From Pyruvatibacter mobilis (GTDB taxonomy: Bacteria > Pseudomonadota > Alphaproteobacteria > CGMCC-115125), in the NCBI RefSeq assembly GCF_012848855.1, contig NZ_CP051630.1, forward strand, positions 62,001-126,000: DNA of 64,000 nt, written 5' to 3'. Numbering within the stretch: position 1 is the first letter of the stretch; every line of letters begins with the position of its first letter. Below are positions 15,995 to 22,618 of the stretch, piece after piece. The translations under genes were made by a program, and so were the position numbers. The notes under the pieces were generated by a model. That model worked only from the letters and a program-made list of their open reading frames with translations. It was not told where the DNA came from and did not search any database.

Positions 15995-18508
15995 ATGGCC
16001 GAATACATCCACCCCATGAAGGACACGCAGCTTGAACTTGAGGAGGCCATGGCCGTGGCCACCCGCGACGCCTTCTATAAGGAGATCGAGGCTGCCCGTG
16101 CGGAGGGACGCGAGGCGGAGACCGGGTATGGCCGCCACATCCTCAAGCACTCAGTCCTGCCGGTGGCCGAAGCGATCACCGAATGGCTGGAGAAGGCTCA
16201 GTCGGGTCGTCCGGGGCGTAAGCACCTGGCCGTGAAGTACCTCACCCAGATCGAGGCTGACGTGGCCGCGTACCTGGCCCTCAAGGAAATCCTCGACAAG
16301 TTCACCGGGGCCGGGGCGGTCTTCACCAAGACGGCCTTGGCCATCGCCACGTCCATCGAGGATGAGCTTCGTTTCCGGAAGTTCCGGGAGGAGGCACGAG
16401 CCGATTTCGACGCCTCCCAGAAGCGCCTCAGCGCCGCCCGTGCCCAGAACCGTGAGCGCAAGAAGACGCTCCTCCGGCTCATGGCCAACCGCAACAACGT
16501 CTCATGGGACAACTGGCCCAAGCGGGACAAGCTGCATCTGGGGACCCTCCTGATCGAGATGGTCCGCAACGTGACCGGCTTCATCGAGGTCAAGCGGATG
16601 ACCGTGGGGATCAAGGAGACCCAGTACGTCATCCAGCCGACGCCGCAGGCGATCGAGTGGATCGACCGGGCCAACGCGAACCTCGAACTCATGGCCCCAA
16701 AGTATTGGCCCATGGTCTGCCCGCCGAAGCGTTGGTCCAACCCGTGGAATGGGGGTTATTGGAGCGGGTTCCTCCGCCGCATCCCCCTCGTCAAGAGTCA
16801 CAACCGGCACTATCTGGAGGAACTGGCCGAGATCGACATGCCCGAGGTCTATGACGCCATCAATGCGATGCAGGAGACCCCGTGGAAGGTGAACGGACGG
16901 GTCCTGTCGGTCCTCAAGGAGGCCCTTGAGACCAACCTGGAGATCGGCAGCCTGCCTCCGGTCGAGGACCTTGACCTCCCACCGGTCCCGGAGGACATCG
17001 ACACCAACGACGACGCCAAGAAGGAGTGGAAGAAGCGGGCGTCCCGTGTCTATGGGGAGAACCTGCGCATCCGGTCGAAGCGGATGCAGGTCCGTCGCAC
17101 GGCCCGTCTTGCCGAGCAGTTTGCGGAGTATCCGGAAGTGTTCTTCCCGTATCAGCTTGACTTCCGGGGCCGCGCCTACGCTGTCCCCCTGTTCCTCAAC
17201 CCGCAGGGTCCGGACTATGCCAAGGCTCTGCTCACCTTCGCCCATGGCAAGCCCATTGGAGACGGTCCCGGCGCTGGCTGGCTGGCCATCCACGGGGCCA
17301 ACGTCTATGGCGAGGACAAGGTATCCCTTGAGGAGCGGATCACGTGGATCGAGGATCGCTCCGCGCAGATCATGGCTGTGGACGAGGACCCTTGGGCACC
17401 AGAGTCCATTGCCTTCTGGGGGGAGGCCGACAAGCCCTGGCAGTTCCTGGCCTTCTGCTTTGAGTGGGCCGGGTATCTGCGGGAAGGCGCGTCGTTCGTC
17501 TCGTCCCTACCGGTCAATCTGGACGGCTCGTGCAACGGTCTCCAGCACTACTCGGCTGCCCTACGTGATCCGGAGGGGGGCGCTGCCGTGAACCTGATCC
17601 CATCGGAGGTCCCGCAGGACATCTATGGGCTGGTCGCGGAGAAGGCCAAGGCCGAATTGCGTCTTCTTTGTTCCCACAACGGAGCAGAAGGCGAGCCGGG
17701 GTCCCCGGAGTGGATGGCCCGCAAGCTCCTCGACTTCGGGATCAACCGGAAGGTCACGAAGAAGGCCGTCATGTGCCTGCCCTACGGGCTGACCCAGTAT
17801 TCCGCACGGGACTACATCGAGGAGGGTCTCCGCTCCATCGCGGAGCCGGGGCAATCTCCCTTCGCTCACTCCAAGGTCGTCCATGATCGGGAGATCGAGG
17901 CAGAGGGGTGGTGGGAAGCCGCCAGCTTCCTGACCCCGATTGTATGGGGGGCCATCGAGGACACCGTGCGGGGCGCTTCCGATGCCATGGAGTGGCTCCA
18001 GAAGACCGCACGGTACGGTGCCAAGGAGGGTCTCCCCATTTCGTGGACCACGCCTGACGGCTTCTATGTCGAGCAGCGCTACGCCCAGATGAAGGAGAAC
18101 CGGGTCAAGACCATCATTGACGGGGAGACCGTCAAGCTCTCCCTCCAGGAGGAACTCCCGGATATCGACCGGCGCAAGATGTCGTCGGCCATCGCTCCCA
18201 ACTGGGTCCACTCAATGGACGCCACCGCCCTGCGTCAGTTCGTTGTGCTGGCACGGGACAATGGCCTCCGCCACTTCGCTTTGGTCCACGACTCCTACGG
18301 AACCGTGGCGACTGACGTGCAGCTCATGAGTGTCTGCCTCCGGCGGGCCTTCGTGGATATGTACGAGGAGCACGATGTCCTCGCTGAGTTCCAGCAGGAG
18401 ATCGCGGCGATGTTGTCACAGGAGGATCGGAGGGAACTCCCGCCGGTCCCAGCCAAGGGCGACCTCGACATCGCACTGGTGGAGGAGTCCGACTTCTTTT
18501 TCGCCTGA
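15995..18508 (+). CDS. T7-like single-subunit DNA-directed RNA polymerase (gp1)
   Basis: An 837-residue phage RNA polymerase (T7: 883). The catalytic residues are all present: Asp in NLDGSCNGLQHYSA near residue 510 (T7 D537), Lys and Tyr in RKVTKKAVMCLPYGL near 589-597 (T7 K631, Y639), and Asp in LVHDSYGT near 766 (T7 D812). The specificity-loop region precedes SSAIAPNWVHSMD. The ATG at 15995 follows GAGGAGAGAG at good spacing; a GTG at 15968 would add nine residues. It should transcribe the middle and late operons from the GGTTCCCC promoters. It is the first gene right of attL, where an upstream terminator and operator suggest control in the lysogen. Confidence 0.97.
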   Translation: MAEYIHPMKDTQLELEEAMAVATRDAFYKEIEAARAEGREAETGYGRHILKHSVLPVAEAITEWLEKAQSGRPGRKHLAVKYLTQIEADVAAYLALKEILDKFTGAGAVFTKTALAIATSIEDELRFRKFREEARADFDASQKRLSAARAQNRERKKTLLRLMANRNNVSWDNWPKRDKLHLGTLLIEMVRNVTGFIEVKRMTVGIKETQYVIQPTPQAIEWIDRANANLELMAPKYWPMVCPPKRWSNPWNGGYWSGFLRRIPLVKSHNRHYLEELAEIDMPEVYDAINAMQETPWKVNGRVLSVLKEALETNLEIGSLPPVEDLDLPPVPEDIDTNDDAKKEWKKRASRVYGENLRIRSKRMQVRRTARLAEQFAEYPEVFFPYQLDFRGRAYAVPLFLNPQGPDYAKALLTFAHGKPIGDGPGAGWLAIHGANVYGEDKVSLEERITWIEDRSAQIMAVDEDPWAPESIAFWGEADKPWQFLAFCFEWAGYLREGASFVSSLPVNLDGSCNGLQHYSAALRDPEGGAAVNLIPSEVPQDIYGLVAEKAKAELRLLCSHNGAEGEPGSPEWMARKLLDFGINRKVTKKAVMCLPYGLTQYSARDYIEEGLRSIAEPGQSPFAHSKVVHDREIEAEGWWEAASFLTPIVWGAIEDTVRGASDAMEWLQKTARYGAKEGLPISWTTPDGFYVEQRYAQMKENRVKTIIDGETVKLSLQEELPDIDRRKMSSAIAPNWVHSMDATALRQFVVLARDNGLRHFALVHDSYGTVATDVQLMSVCLRRAFVDMYEEHDVLAEFQQEIAAMLSQEDRRELPPVPAKGDLDIALVEESDFFFA

Positions 18509-18509
18509 T

Positions 18510-18527
18510 TGTTCCCCCAGCGGAGCA
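18510..18527. promoter_or_regulatory. Palindromic operator candidate O3
   Basis: TGTTCC-CCCAGC-GGAGCA matches O1 and O2 in half-sites and 6-base spacing with one mismatch (GGAGCA for GGAACA). It lies 4 bases before phage promoter P3. Confidence 0.4.
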
Positions 18528-18531
18528 AACA

Positions 18532-18548
18532 TTAGGTTCCCCTTTAGA
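18532..18548 (+). promoter_or_regulatory. Phage RNA polymerase promoter P3
   Basis: TTAGGTTCCCCTTTAGA is a variant with TTTAG for TATAG. It lies within a 30-bp sequence (18531-18560) that is repeated exactly at 18775-18804. It precedes the small basic protein gene. Confidence 0.65.
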
Positions 18549-18575
18549 CAGTGAAGACGAAAGGAGTTCTCACTC

Positions 18576-18779
18576 ATGCAGGTAACGATCCGCGTCGGTG
18601 CCCTCTATGACGAGGTTGTCATCGACGGCCACCGCTTCGACCGCTCGAAGCTCACCCGCACCGAACGAGGCCACATGGCGGCGATGGTGCGGGACACTCT
18701 GGTCAAGGCCGGGCGCATCAAGGACACGTCTCGGAAACCGAGGCGGCGTCGGCGGCGCAAGCCTCGCCGGTCCAATTAG
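18576..18779 (+). CDS. Small basic phage protein, unknown
   Basis: A 67-residue protein. The first 45 residues look folded (MQVTIRVGALYDEVVIDG), and the C-terminal tail is extremely basic (KPRRRRRRKPRR), suggesting nucleic acid binding or interaction with an acidic partner. AAAGGAG sits 10 bases before the ATG. It is flanked by two identical 30-bp promoter repeats, so it may be a transferable cassette. In T7 this position holds small gp1.x proteins, but no homology is claimed. Confidence 0.65.
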   Translation: MQVTIRVGALYDEVVIDGHRFDRSKLTRTERGHMAAMVRDTLVKAGRIKDTSRKPRRRRRRKPRRSN

Positions 18780-18792
18780 GTTCCCCTTTAGA
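18776..18792 (+). promoter_or_regulatory. Phage RNA polymerase promoter P4
   Basis: TTAGGTTCCCCTTTAGA, identical to P3 within a 30-bp direct repeat (18775-18804). It overlaps the stop codon of the basic-protein gene. Confidence 0.65.
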
Positions 18793-18812
18793 CAGTGAAG
18801 ACGAGCAGCAAC

Positions 18813-18950
18813 ATGACTGACGAACGCTCTCCGCTCTCACGAGCAATCCACCTGTGGCGGCAGGGGCGGAGGATTCCGCTGACACTGTACGCCGAACTGG
18901 TGGAGCGCGGGTATGACGTACCCACCCTCGAACGCTTTTACACACACTGA
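18813..18950 (+). CDS. Small conserved phage protein (45 aa)
   Basis: The frame reads MTDERSPLSRAIHLWRQGRR, then IPLTLYAELVERGYDVPTLE and a short tail. Proteins of this length with the pattern LWRxGxxIPLTLxxELxxxGYDVPxLE recur in phages of proteobacteria, from general recognition; their function is unknown. It lies just after promoter P4 and before the 151-residue protein. The ribosome site is weak. Confidence 0.6.
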   Translation: MTDERSPLSRAIHLWRQGRRIPLTLYAELVERGYDVPTLERFYTH

Positions 18951-18971
18951 TCCTCGAAAGGAACTATCCCA

Positions 18972-19427
18972 ATGAACAGCGAAAACACGACTCTCTCCGG
19001 TTCGGGCATCGACACCATCATCACCGACGAAGCAGAGGCCCCGCTGGCAGATGCCCAGATTTCCGTCCGCATTGGCGCTGATGGTGATCTGACCGCCATG
19101 CGTCGCTTCTATGAGATGGCCCCTGACGCTGGGACCGACGCTGGTCTCCGTGCGGAGGGGTTCATCCGGTCCCTGATCCACTTCTTCATGCAGCGCATCA
19201 ACATGCAGCAGTCGCTGGGCGACGACATGGTCATGGAGATCAAGATCGTCGTGGCCGGTGATGAGGAACTCAAGAACACCATCGAGGCTACCCTCGGATT
19301 CCTGTTCCAGGCCGGTGATGAGGTCTCCATGGGCGCGGTCTCCGGCCCGGCCATCATGAACCATGACGACTGGATGACCGTCAACGGGGACTCCATCGGA
19401 GCGCCTGAGGGCGTCACCCTCCACTAA
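18972..19427 (+). CDS. Hypothetical phage protein (151 aa)
   Basis: An acidic soluble protein starting MNSENTTLSGSGIDT, preceded by GAAAGGAAC. It has predicted helices around residues 57-85 (GLRAEGFIRSLIHFFMQRIN) and a later beta-rich part. No motif is recognised. It sits in the early-middle operon between the RNA polymerase and the single-stranded DNA-binding protein. A hairpin follows. Confidence 0.7.
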   Translation: MNSENTTLSGSGIDTIITDEAEAPLADAQISVRIGADGDLTAMRRFYEMAPDAGTDAGLRAEGFIRSLIHFFMQRINMQQSLGDDMVMEIKIVVAGDEELKNTIEATLGFLFQAGDEVSMGAVSGPAIMNHDDWMTVNGDSIGAPEGVTLH

Positions 19428-19452
19428 TTCCCTTCTCTCTCTCTCACGAAAC

Positions 19453-19478
19453 GCGGCGGGGACTTCGGCCCCCGTCGC
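19453..19478 (+). terminator. Hairpin between small-protein genes and the SSB gene
   Basis: GCGGCGGGG and CCCCGTCGC pair over nine positions, with one G-T pair, around an eight-base loop. A TTTT run lies about 10 bases further on, so this may be an attenuator or RNA-processing site more than an efficient terminator. Confidence 0.4.
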
Positions 19479-19511
19479 ATCCATCCGTTTTAACTGACCG
19501 CAGGAGCCAAC

Positions 19512-20135
19512 ATGGCAGACAAGAAGCGCGAACTGATTACCACGGTGATCGGTCCGGGCATCGCGGCGTACACCTACATTGCAAAGCCCGACACTCAGGG
19601 TAAGTACGCTGACAACAAGCACAAGATCACCCTGGTCGTGGATCAGGACGCCCCCTTCGTTGAGAAGTTCAAGGCCAAGTGTCTCGAAGCCGCGAAGCGT
19701 GAGTGGCCGAAGGCGAAGCCGGAGAAGGTCGTTCTCCCACTGGCCGATGGCGATGATCGCACTGACAAGGACGGCAACCCGAAGGAGGAGTTCGCGGGCA
19801 AGTACCTGATTACCGCGAAGACCTCCAAGAAGACGTTCCAGACCGTTGACGCGAAGCGCGGGGCTATCCCGAAGTCCAAAATCCGCGCAGGTGATGAGGT
19901 CAAAGTGAGCGTGACGCTGAACCCGTGCGTCGTCTCCGGTGTGAAGCGTGTCGCCCTCTGGCTGAACGGCGTCCAGCTCATCACCAAGAACAATGACGGC
20001 GGGTCCTTCGATACCGGCTTCGAGGACGAGGAAGGCTACGTCGCTTCCGAAGACGAGACGTTCGAGGACGAAGACGAAGAAGCCGATCAGGACTCTGATG
20101 GCGGCGAAGAAGACGACGACGACGACGACTTCTGA
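19512..20135 (+). CDS. Single-stranded DNA-binding protein (T7 gp2.5-like)
   Basis: A 207-residue protein with an OB-fold-like body and a C-terminal 40-residue tail that is almost all Asp and Glu, ending DDDDDDF. T7 gp2.5 has the same design: an acidic tail with a terminal aromatic residue that docks onto the polymerase and helicase. It should coat single-stranded DNA at the replication fork. Its last 38 bases overlap the start of the endonuclease gene in another frame, so the Asp-rich tail codons double as the endonuclease ribosome-entry region. Confidence 0.9.
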   Translation: MADKKRELITTVIGPGIAAYTYIAKPDTQGKYADNKHKITLVVDQDAPFVEKFKAKCLEAAKREWPKAKPEKVVLPLADGDDRTDKDGNPKEEFAGKYLITAKTSKKTFQTVDAKRGAIPKSKIRAGDEVKVSVTLNPCVVSGVKRVALWLNGVQLITKNNDGGSFDTGFEDEEGYVASEDETFEDEDEEADQDSDGGEEDDDDDDF

Positions 20136-20568
20136 TCGGGCAGTAGCTCAAGGCTGGCGGAGCGGGCTTGAAAGCAAGATCGGGAAGCAGCTCGAAGACG
20201 CGGGCGTCCCCGTGCAATTCGAGGCAGCCAAGATCGAGTACGAAAAGCCCGCCCGCAAGTCGAAGTACACCCCTGACTTCCTCCTCCCCAACGGGATCAT
20301 CATTGAGTCGAAGGGGCGCTTCCTCACCGCCGACCGTCAGAAGCACCTACTGATCCAGAAGGAACACCCGGACCTCGATATTCGGTTCGTGTTCTCGAAC
20401 AGCCGTACCCGTATCAGCAAGCAGTCGAAGACGACTTACGCAATGTGGTGCGAGAAGAACGGCTTCCTCTACGCGGACAAGCTGATCCCCGAGGAGTGGC
20501 TGAATGAGCCGCTCATTCCGGAGCGCGGCGTCCTCATTCCCAACCAAATCAGGGCTTCCAGAGCATGA
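20098..20568 (+). CDS. Endonuclease I, Holliday junction resolvase (T7 gp3-like)
   Basis: A 156-residue enzyme (T7: 149) resolving branched DNA and degrading host DNA. The active-site pattern is complete: Glu in RSGLESKIGKQLE, Asp in YTPDFLLPNG, and Glu and Lys in IIIESKG (T7 E20, D55, E65, K67). The conserved stretches HLLIQKEHPDLDIRFVF and ADKLIPEEW follow. The start at 20098 (MAAKK) lies inside the SSB gene and was chosen because it gives the family length; the longer open frame is antisense-like repeat sequence. Confidence 0.95.
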   Translation: MAAKKTTTTTTSDRAVAQGWRSGLESKIGKQLEDAGVPVQFEAAKIEYEKPARKSKYTPDFLLPNGIIIESKGRFLTADRQKHLLIQKEHPDLDIRFVFSNSRTRISKQSKTTYAMWCEKNGFLYADKLIPEEWLNEPLIPERGVLIPNQIRASRA

Positions 20569-20777
20569 CCATTCTCTACGTCCTGACCTTCCTGCTTACC
20601 TACGCGATGGGTGCCGTCCTCGTACTGACCATCGTGGAACAGCTTTACGATGAGACGCTCGGCCTCACCGACTGGTTCGTCCTGGCTGTTTGGCCGCTCG
20701 TCGTCGCTTGGTACCTCGCGGAAGGTCCGATCCTCTTTCTCATTCACCGACTGAAAACCCGAAGGAAACGCGCATGA
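20565..20777 (+). CDS. Small membrane protein (70 aa)
   Basis: The ATG overlaps the endonuclease stop (ATGA). Two hydrophobic helices, about residues 3-24 and 37-60, are joined by an acidic loop, and the C-terminus is basic (RLKTRRKRA). Topology resembles small phage membrane proteins of unknown role. Its own stop overlaps the next gene's ATG, so the run from endonuclease to the exported protein is translationally coupled. Confidence 0.65.
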   Translation: MTILYVLTFLLTYAMGAVLVLTIVEQLYDETLGLTDWFVLAVWPLVVAWYLAEGPILFLIHRLKTRRKRA

Positions 20778-21136
20778 CCAAGAAAATCATGGCGGTCTTC
20801 ATGGCCTTCCTGGTCGTGACCGCATCGTTCCCAACATCGGCTGCGTCTTTCCGGTCGTTCTCAACCTTCCGGCCCTCGCCCGTGCGCATCTACAAAGCAC
20901 CGCGCATCGCGCCGCCGAAGGTGACAGCACCGAAACCCACTGCGCCGGAGAAAGCTGCCCGGTTCCTGTCCGGAGCTACGGCATCGCCTAAGAAGCAGGC
21001 CCCCAAGTCTGTTGCCCCGGCCATCCGACCGACGCATCCAGTGTCCTCTCAGGCCCCCGCCTCGACCGGCCTCCCCTGGTATGCCTGGGTCATGGTCTGG
21101 GCCGGTCTGCGTGACGAGCCAGACGAGAAGAAGTAG
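20774..21136 (+). CDS. Exported proline-rich phage protein
   Basis: A 120-residue protein beginning MTKKIMAVFMAFLVVTASFP, a clear signal peptide with likely cleavage after TSAAS. The mature part is rich in Pro, Ala and Lys, low in complexity, and ends with a hydrophobic segment (LPWYAWVMVWAG) before DEPDEKK. It lies directly before the amidase gene, so a role at the envelope during lysis is possible but only inferred from position. Confidence 0.6.
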   Translation: MTKKIMAVFMAFLVVTASFPTSAASFRSFSTFRPSPVRIYKAPRIAPPKVTAPKPTAPEKAARFLSGATASPKKQAPKSVAPAIRPTHPVSSQAPASTGLPWYAWVMVWAGLRDEPDEKK

Positions 21137-21138
21137 CG

Positions 21139-21846
21139 ATGCTGCCTTTCGACCATCTCATCGTTCACGTGACGGCCACGCCCCCGAGCGTTGACTTCAA
21201 CGCAGGTCGGATCGACGCCGACCACCGCAAGAAAGGCTACAAGAAGAACGGCTATCACATTGTCGTGCTTCGTGACGGCAAGGCGGAGGTCCACGTAAAG
21301 TTTGGCCCCGACGAACTCCAGGCCCGCATGATTGACGGTGCCCGCGTCCGCACGTTCTCCGAGCCGGGGGCGCATGTGGGAAGCTCGGGCCGGGGCTGGA
21401 ACAAGCGGTCCATCGGCGTTGTGCTGGTGGGCGGCGTTGATGAAGACGGCAATCCCGAGAACAACGCCACCGAAGCTCAACTCGAAACCCTCCGGATGCT
21501 GATTGACGCGCTCATGGAGGATTTCGACATCCCTCTGGCCAACGTGATGGGCCACCGAGACCTCATCGCCAAGGCGGGCAAGGGCGGGCCGAAGGAGTGC
21601 CCGTGTTTCGATGTCCGCGAGTGGTACACCTGCGGCTCCACGAAGCCCGTGGAGGCTCAGGAAGACGAGCCGCAGGAAGACACTCCGGAACCGGAAGAAA
21701 CGCCTCAGCGGCACACTGTGGTCCACGGAGACACCCTGTGGGCACTGGCCAACACTTACGGCCTGTCCGTCGAGGACCTGATGGACCTCAACGGCCTCAA
21801 GGATGACACCATCCGCATCGGCCAGGTCCTCACCGTAACCGTTTAG
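21139..21846 (+). CDS. N-acetylmuramoyl-L-alanine amidase with C-terminal LysM (T7 lysozyme-like endolysin)
   Basis: A 235-residue cell-wall amidase. The zinc ligands of the T7 lysozyme family are present: His10 in LIVHVTAT, His in VMGHRDL, and Cys in KECPCFD. SIGVVLVGGVDEDG is also characteristic. After an acidic Pro-rich linker comes a LysM peptidoglycan-binding module (HTVVHGDTLWALANTYGLS). T7 lysozyme lacks LysM, so this is a two-domain form. The N-terminus before the first His is about seven residues shorter than in T7, where that tail contacts RNA polymerase. The stop codon overlaps promoter P5. Confidence 0.9.
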   Translation: MLPFDHLIVHVTATPPSVDFNAGRIDADHRKKGYKKNGYHIVVLRDGKAEVHVKFGPDELQARMIDGARVRTFSEPGAHVGSSGRGWNKRSIGVVLVGGVDEDGNPENNATEAQLETLRMLIDALMEDFDIPLANVMGHRDLIAKAGKGGPKECPCFDVREWYTCGSTKPVEAQEDEPQEDTPEPEETPQRHTVVHGDTLWALANTYGLSVEDLMDLNGLKDDTIRIGQVLTVTV

Positions 21847-21859
21847 GTTCCCCTTTAGA
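21843..21859 (+). promoter_or_regulatory. Phage RNA polymerase promoter P5
   Basis: TTAGGTTCCCCTTTAGA overlaps the amidase stop codon. The predicted transcript starts with AGACCT-ACTAG-AGGTCT, a hairpin at the very 5' end, and meets a strong terminator about 40 bases later. Confidence 0.65.
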
Positions 21860-21930
21860 CCTACTAGAGGTCTGACATCTCTCCCCCGAAGCAGCCCCCG
21901 ATCCTCCACCCGGAGGGCCGGGGGTTTTTT
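21858..21930 (+). ncRNA. Possible short phage transcript between P5 and terminator
   Basis: If transcription starts at the P5 AG and stops at the terminator's T run, an RNA of about 70 bases results, folded into a 5' hairpin (AGACCT/AGGTCT) and the 3' terminator stem. No reading frame lies within it. It may simply be the leader of the replication operon with partial termination. Confidence 0.3.
21894..21930 (+). terminator. Strong terminator before the replication genes
   Basis: CCCCCGATCCTCC pairs with GGAGGGCCGGGGG and is followed by TTTTTT. It lies between promoter P5 and the HTH gene, so downstream expression depends on read-through. Confidence 0.85.
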
Positions 21931-21974
21931 CGTTCCACGCATATCCACCAGACAACTTGGAAAGGATAACGCTC

Positions 21975-22223
21975 ATGACGAACCCGCGTTTGTCCCCCCT
22001 CTGCAACAAGATCGTCCGCCACATGACGCGGCGCGGTTACATCACGGCCCGCGATGCCATGCTCGACTACGGCATCACATCGGCCAGCCTGTCCCGCCGC
22101 ATCTGCGACATCGAGGAAACCGGATACATCATCCGCCGCGTCCGGACGGTCCACCCGATCAACAAGCAGCGCTACACCCGCTACTCGATCGACACCAAGG
22201 CCATGGCCCAGAAGGCGGCGTGA
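21975..22223 (+). CDS. Small helix-turn-helix protein (82 aa)
   Basis: The protein is almost all one winged-helix domain: TRRGYITARDAMLDYGITSA, then SLSRRICDIEETGYIIRRV, then a C-terminal wing (RYTRYSI). Such proteins occur in many phage replication modules, and their targets are generally unknown. GGAAAGGATAACG precedes the ATG at 21975. It is downstream of promoter P5 and its terminator. It could be a DNA-binding regulator or a replication accessory protein. Confidence 0.75.
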   Translation: MTNPRLSPLCNKIVRHMTRRGYITARDAMLDYGITSASLSRRICDIEETGYIIRRVRTVHPINKQRYTRYSIDTKAMAQKAA

Positions 22224-22618
22224 CCATGACGGAGTGTTGTGAGAAAGCCTGCGCCTGCAAGCAGGACATCCGTGTCCCTATCTATGACGAGAAGAACCCG
22301 CAGCGTTTGCTGGGCTACCTGGTGAACCCCCCGGAGACCACCCACCGGACACTCAAGTTCGCCCTGCGGCCTCAAGTGCCGCCGTACAATTACCTCCGCG
22401 ACCCGATCCCGCATATCGGCATGTCCACCTACGACCCGGCTATGCGTATTCGGATCGTTGAGTTTTGTAAGCACTTCTCGGCTCCCGAGGGTGCCTCATG
22501 GGTATGCCCCGTCAGTGTGCGGACGAGTGCCACGATGGAGGACCTCCGGGAAGTCGATTGCTTCCGCTTCCCCGGTGAGGACGAAGACGAGGCTGAGTTC
22601 CGTCACCTCAAGGTGTGA
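22220..22618 (+). CDS. Hypothetical phage protein (132 aa)
   Basis: GTG at 22220 overlaps the previous stop; an ATG two codons later is an alternative. The N-terminus has a Cys cluster (ECCEKACACKQD) that might bind a metal, and the C-terminus is acidic (PGEDEDEAEF). No family is recognised. Its stop overlaps the primase-helicase start, giving a coupled replication operon. Confidence 0.65.
   Translation: MTMTECCEKACACKQDIRVPIYDEKNPQRLLGYLVNPPETTHRTLKFALRPQVPPYNYLRDPIPHIGMSTYDPAMRIRIVEFCKHFSAPEGASWVCPVSVRTSATMEDLREVDCFRFPGEDEDEAEFRHLKV

Noticed and set aside
17669-17686. TGTTCC-CACAAC-GGAGCA inside the RNA polymerase gene
   Set aside because: It resembles operator O3 but lies mid-gene with no nearby promoter. 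Kept as a possible auxiliary site only and not listed as a feature.
18945-18962. TGATCC-TCGAAA-GGAACT and similar words before early and middle genes (also near 53430)
   Set aside because: They resemble the operator, but the right half is simply the ribosome binding site (AAAGGAAC or AAGGGAG) of the following gene.
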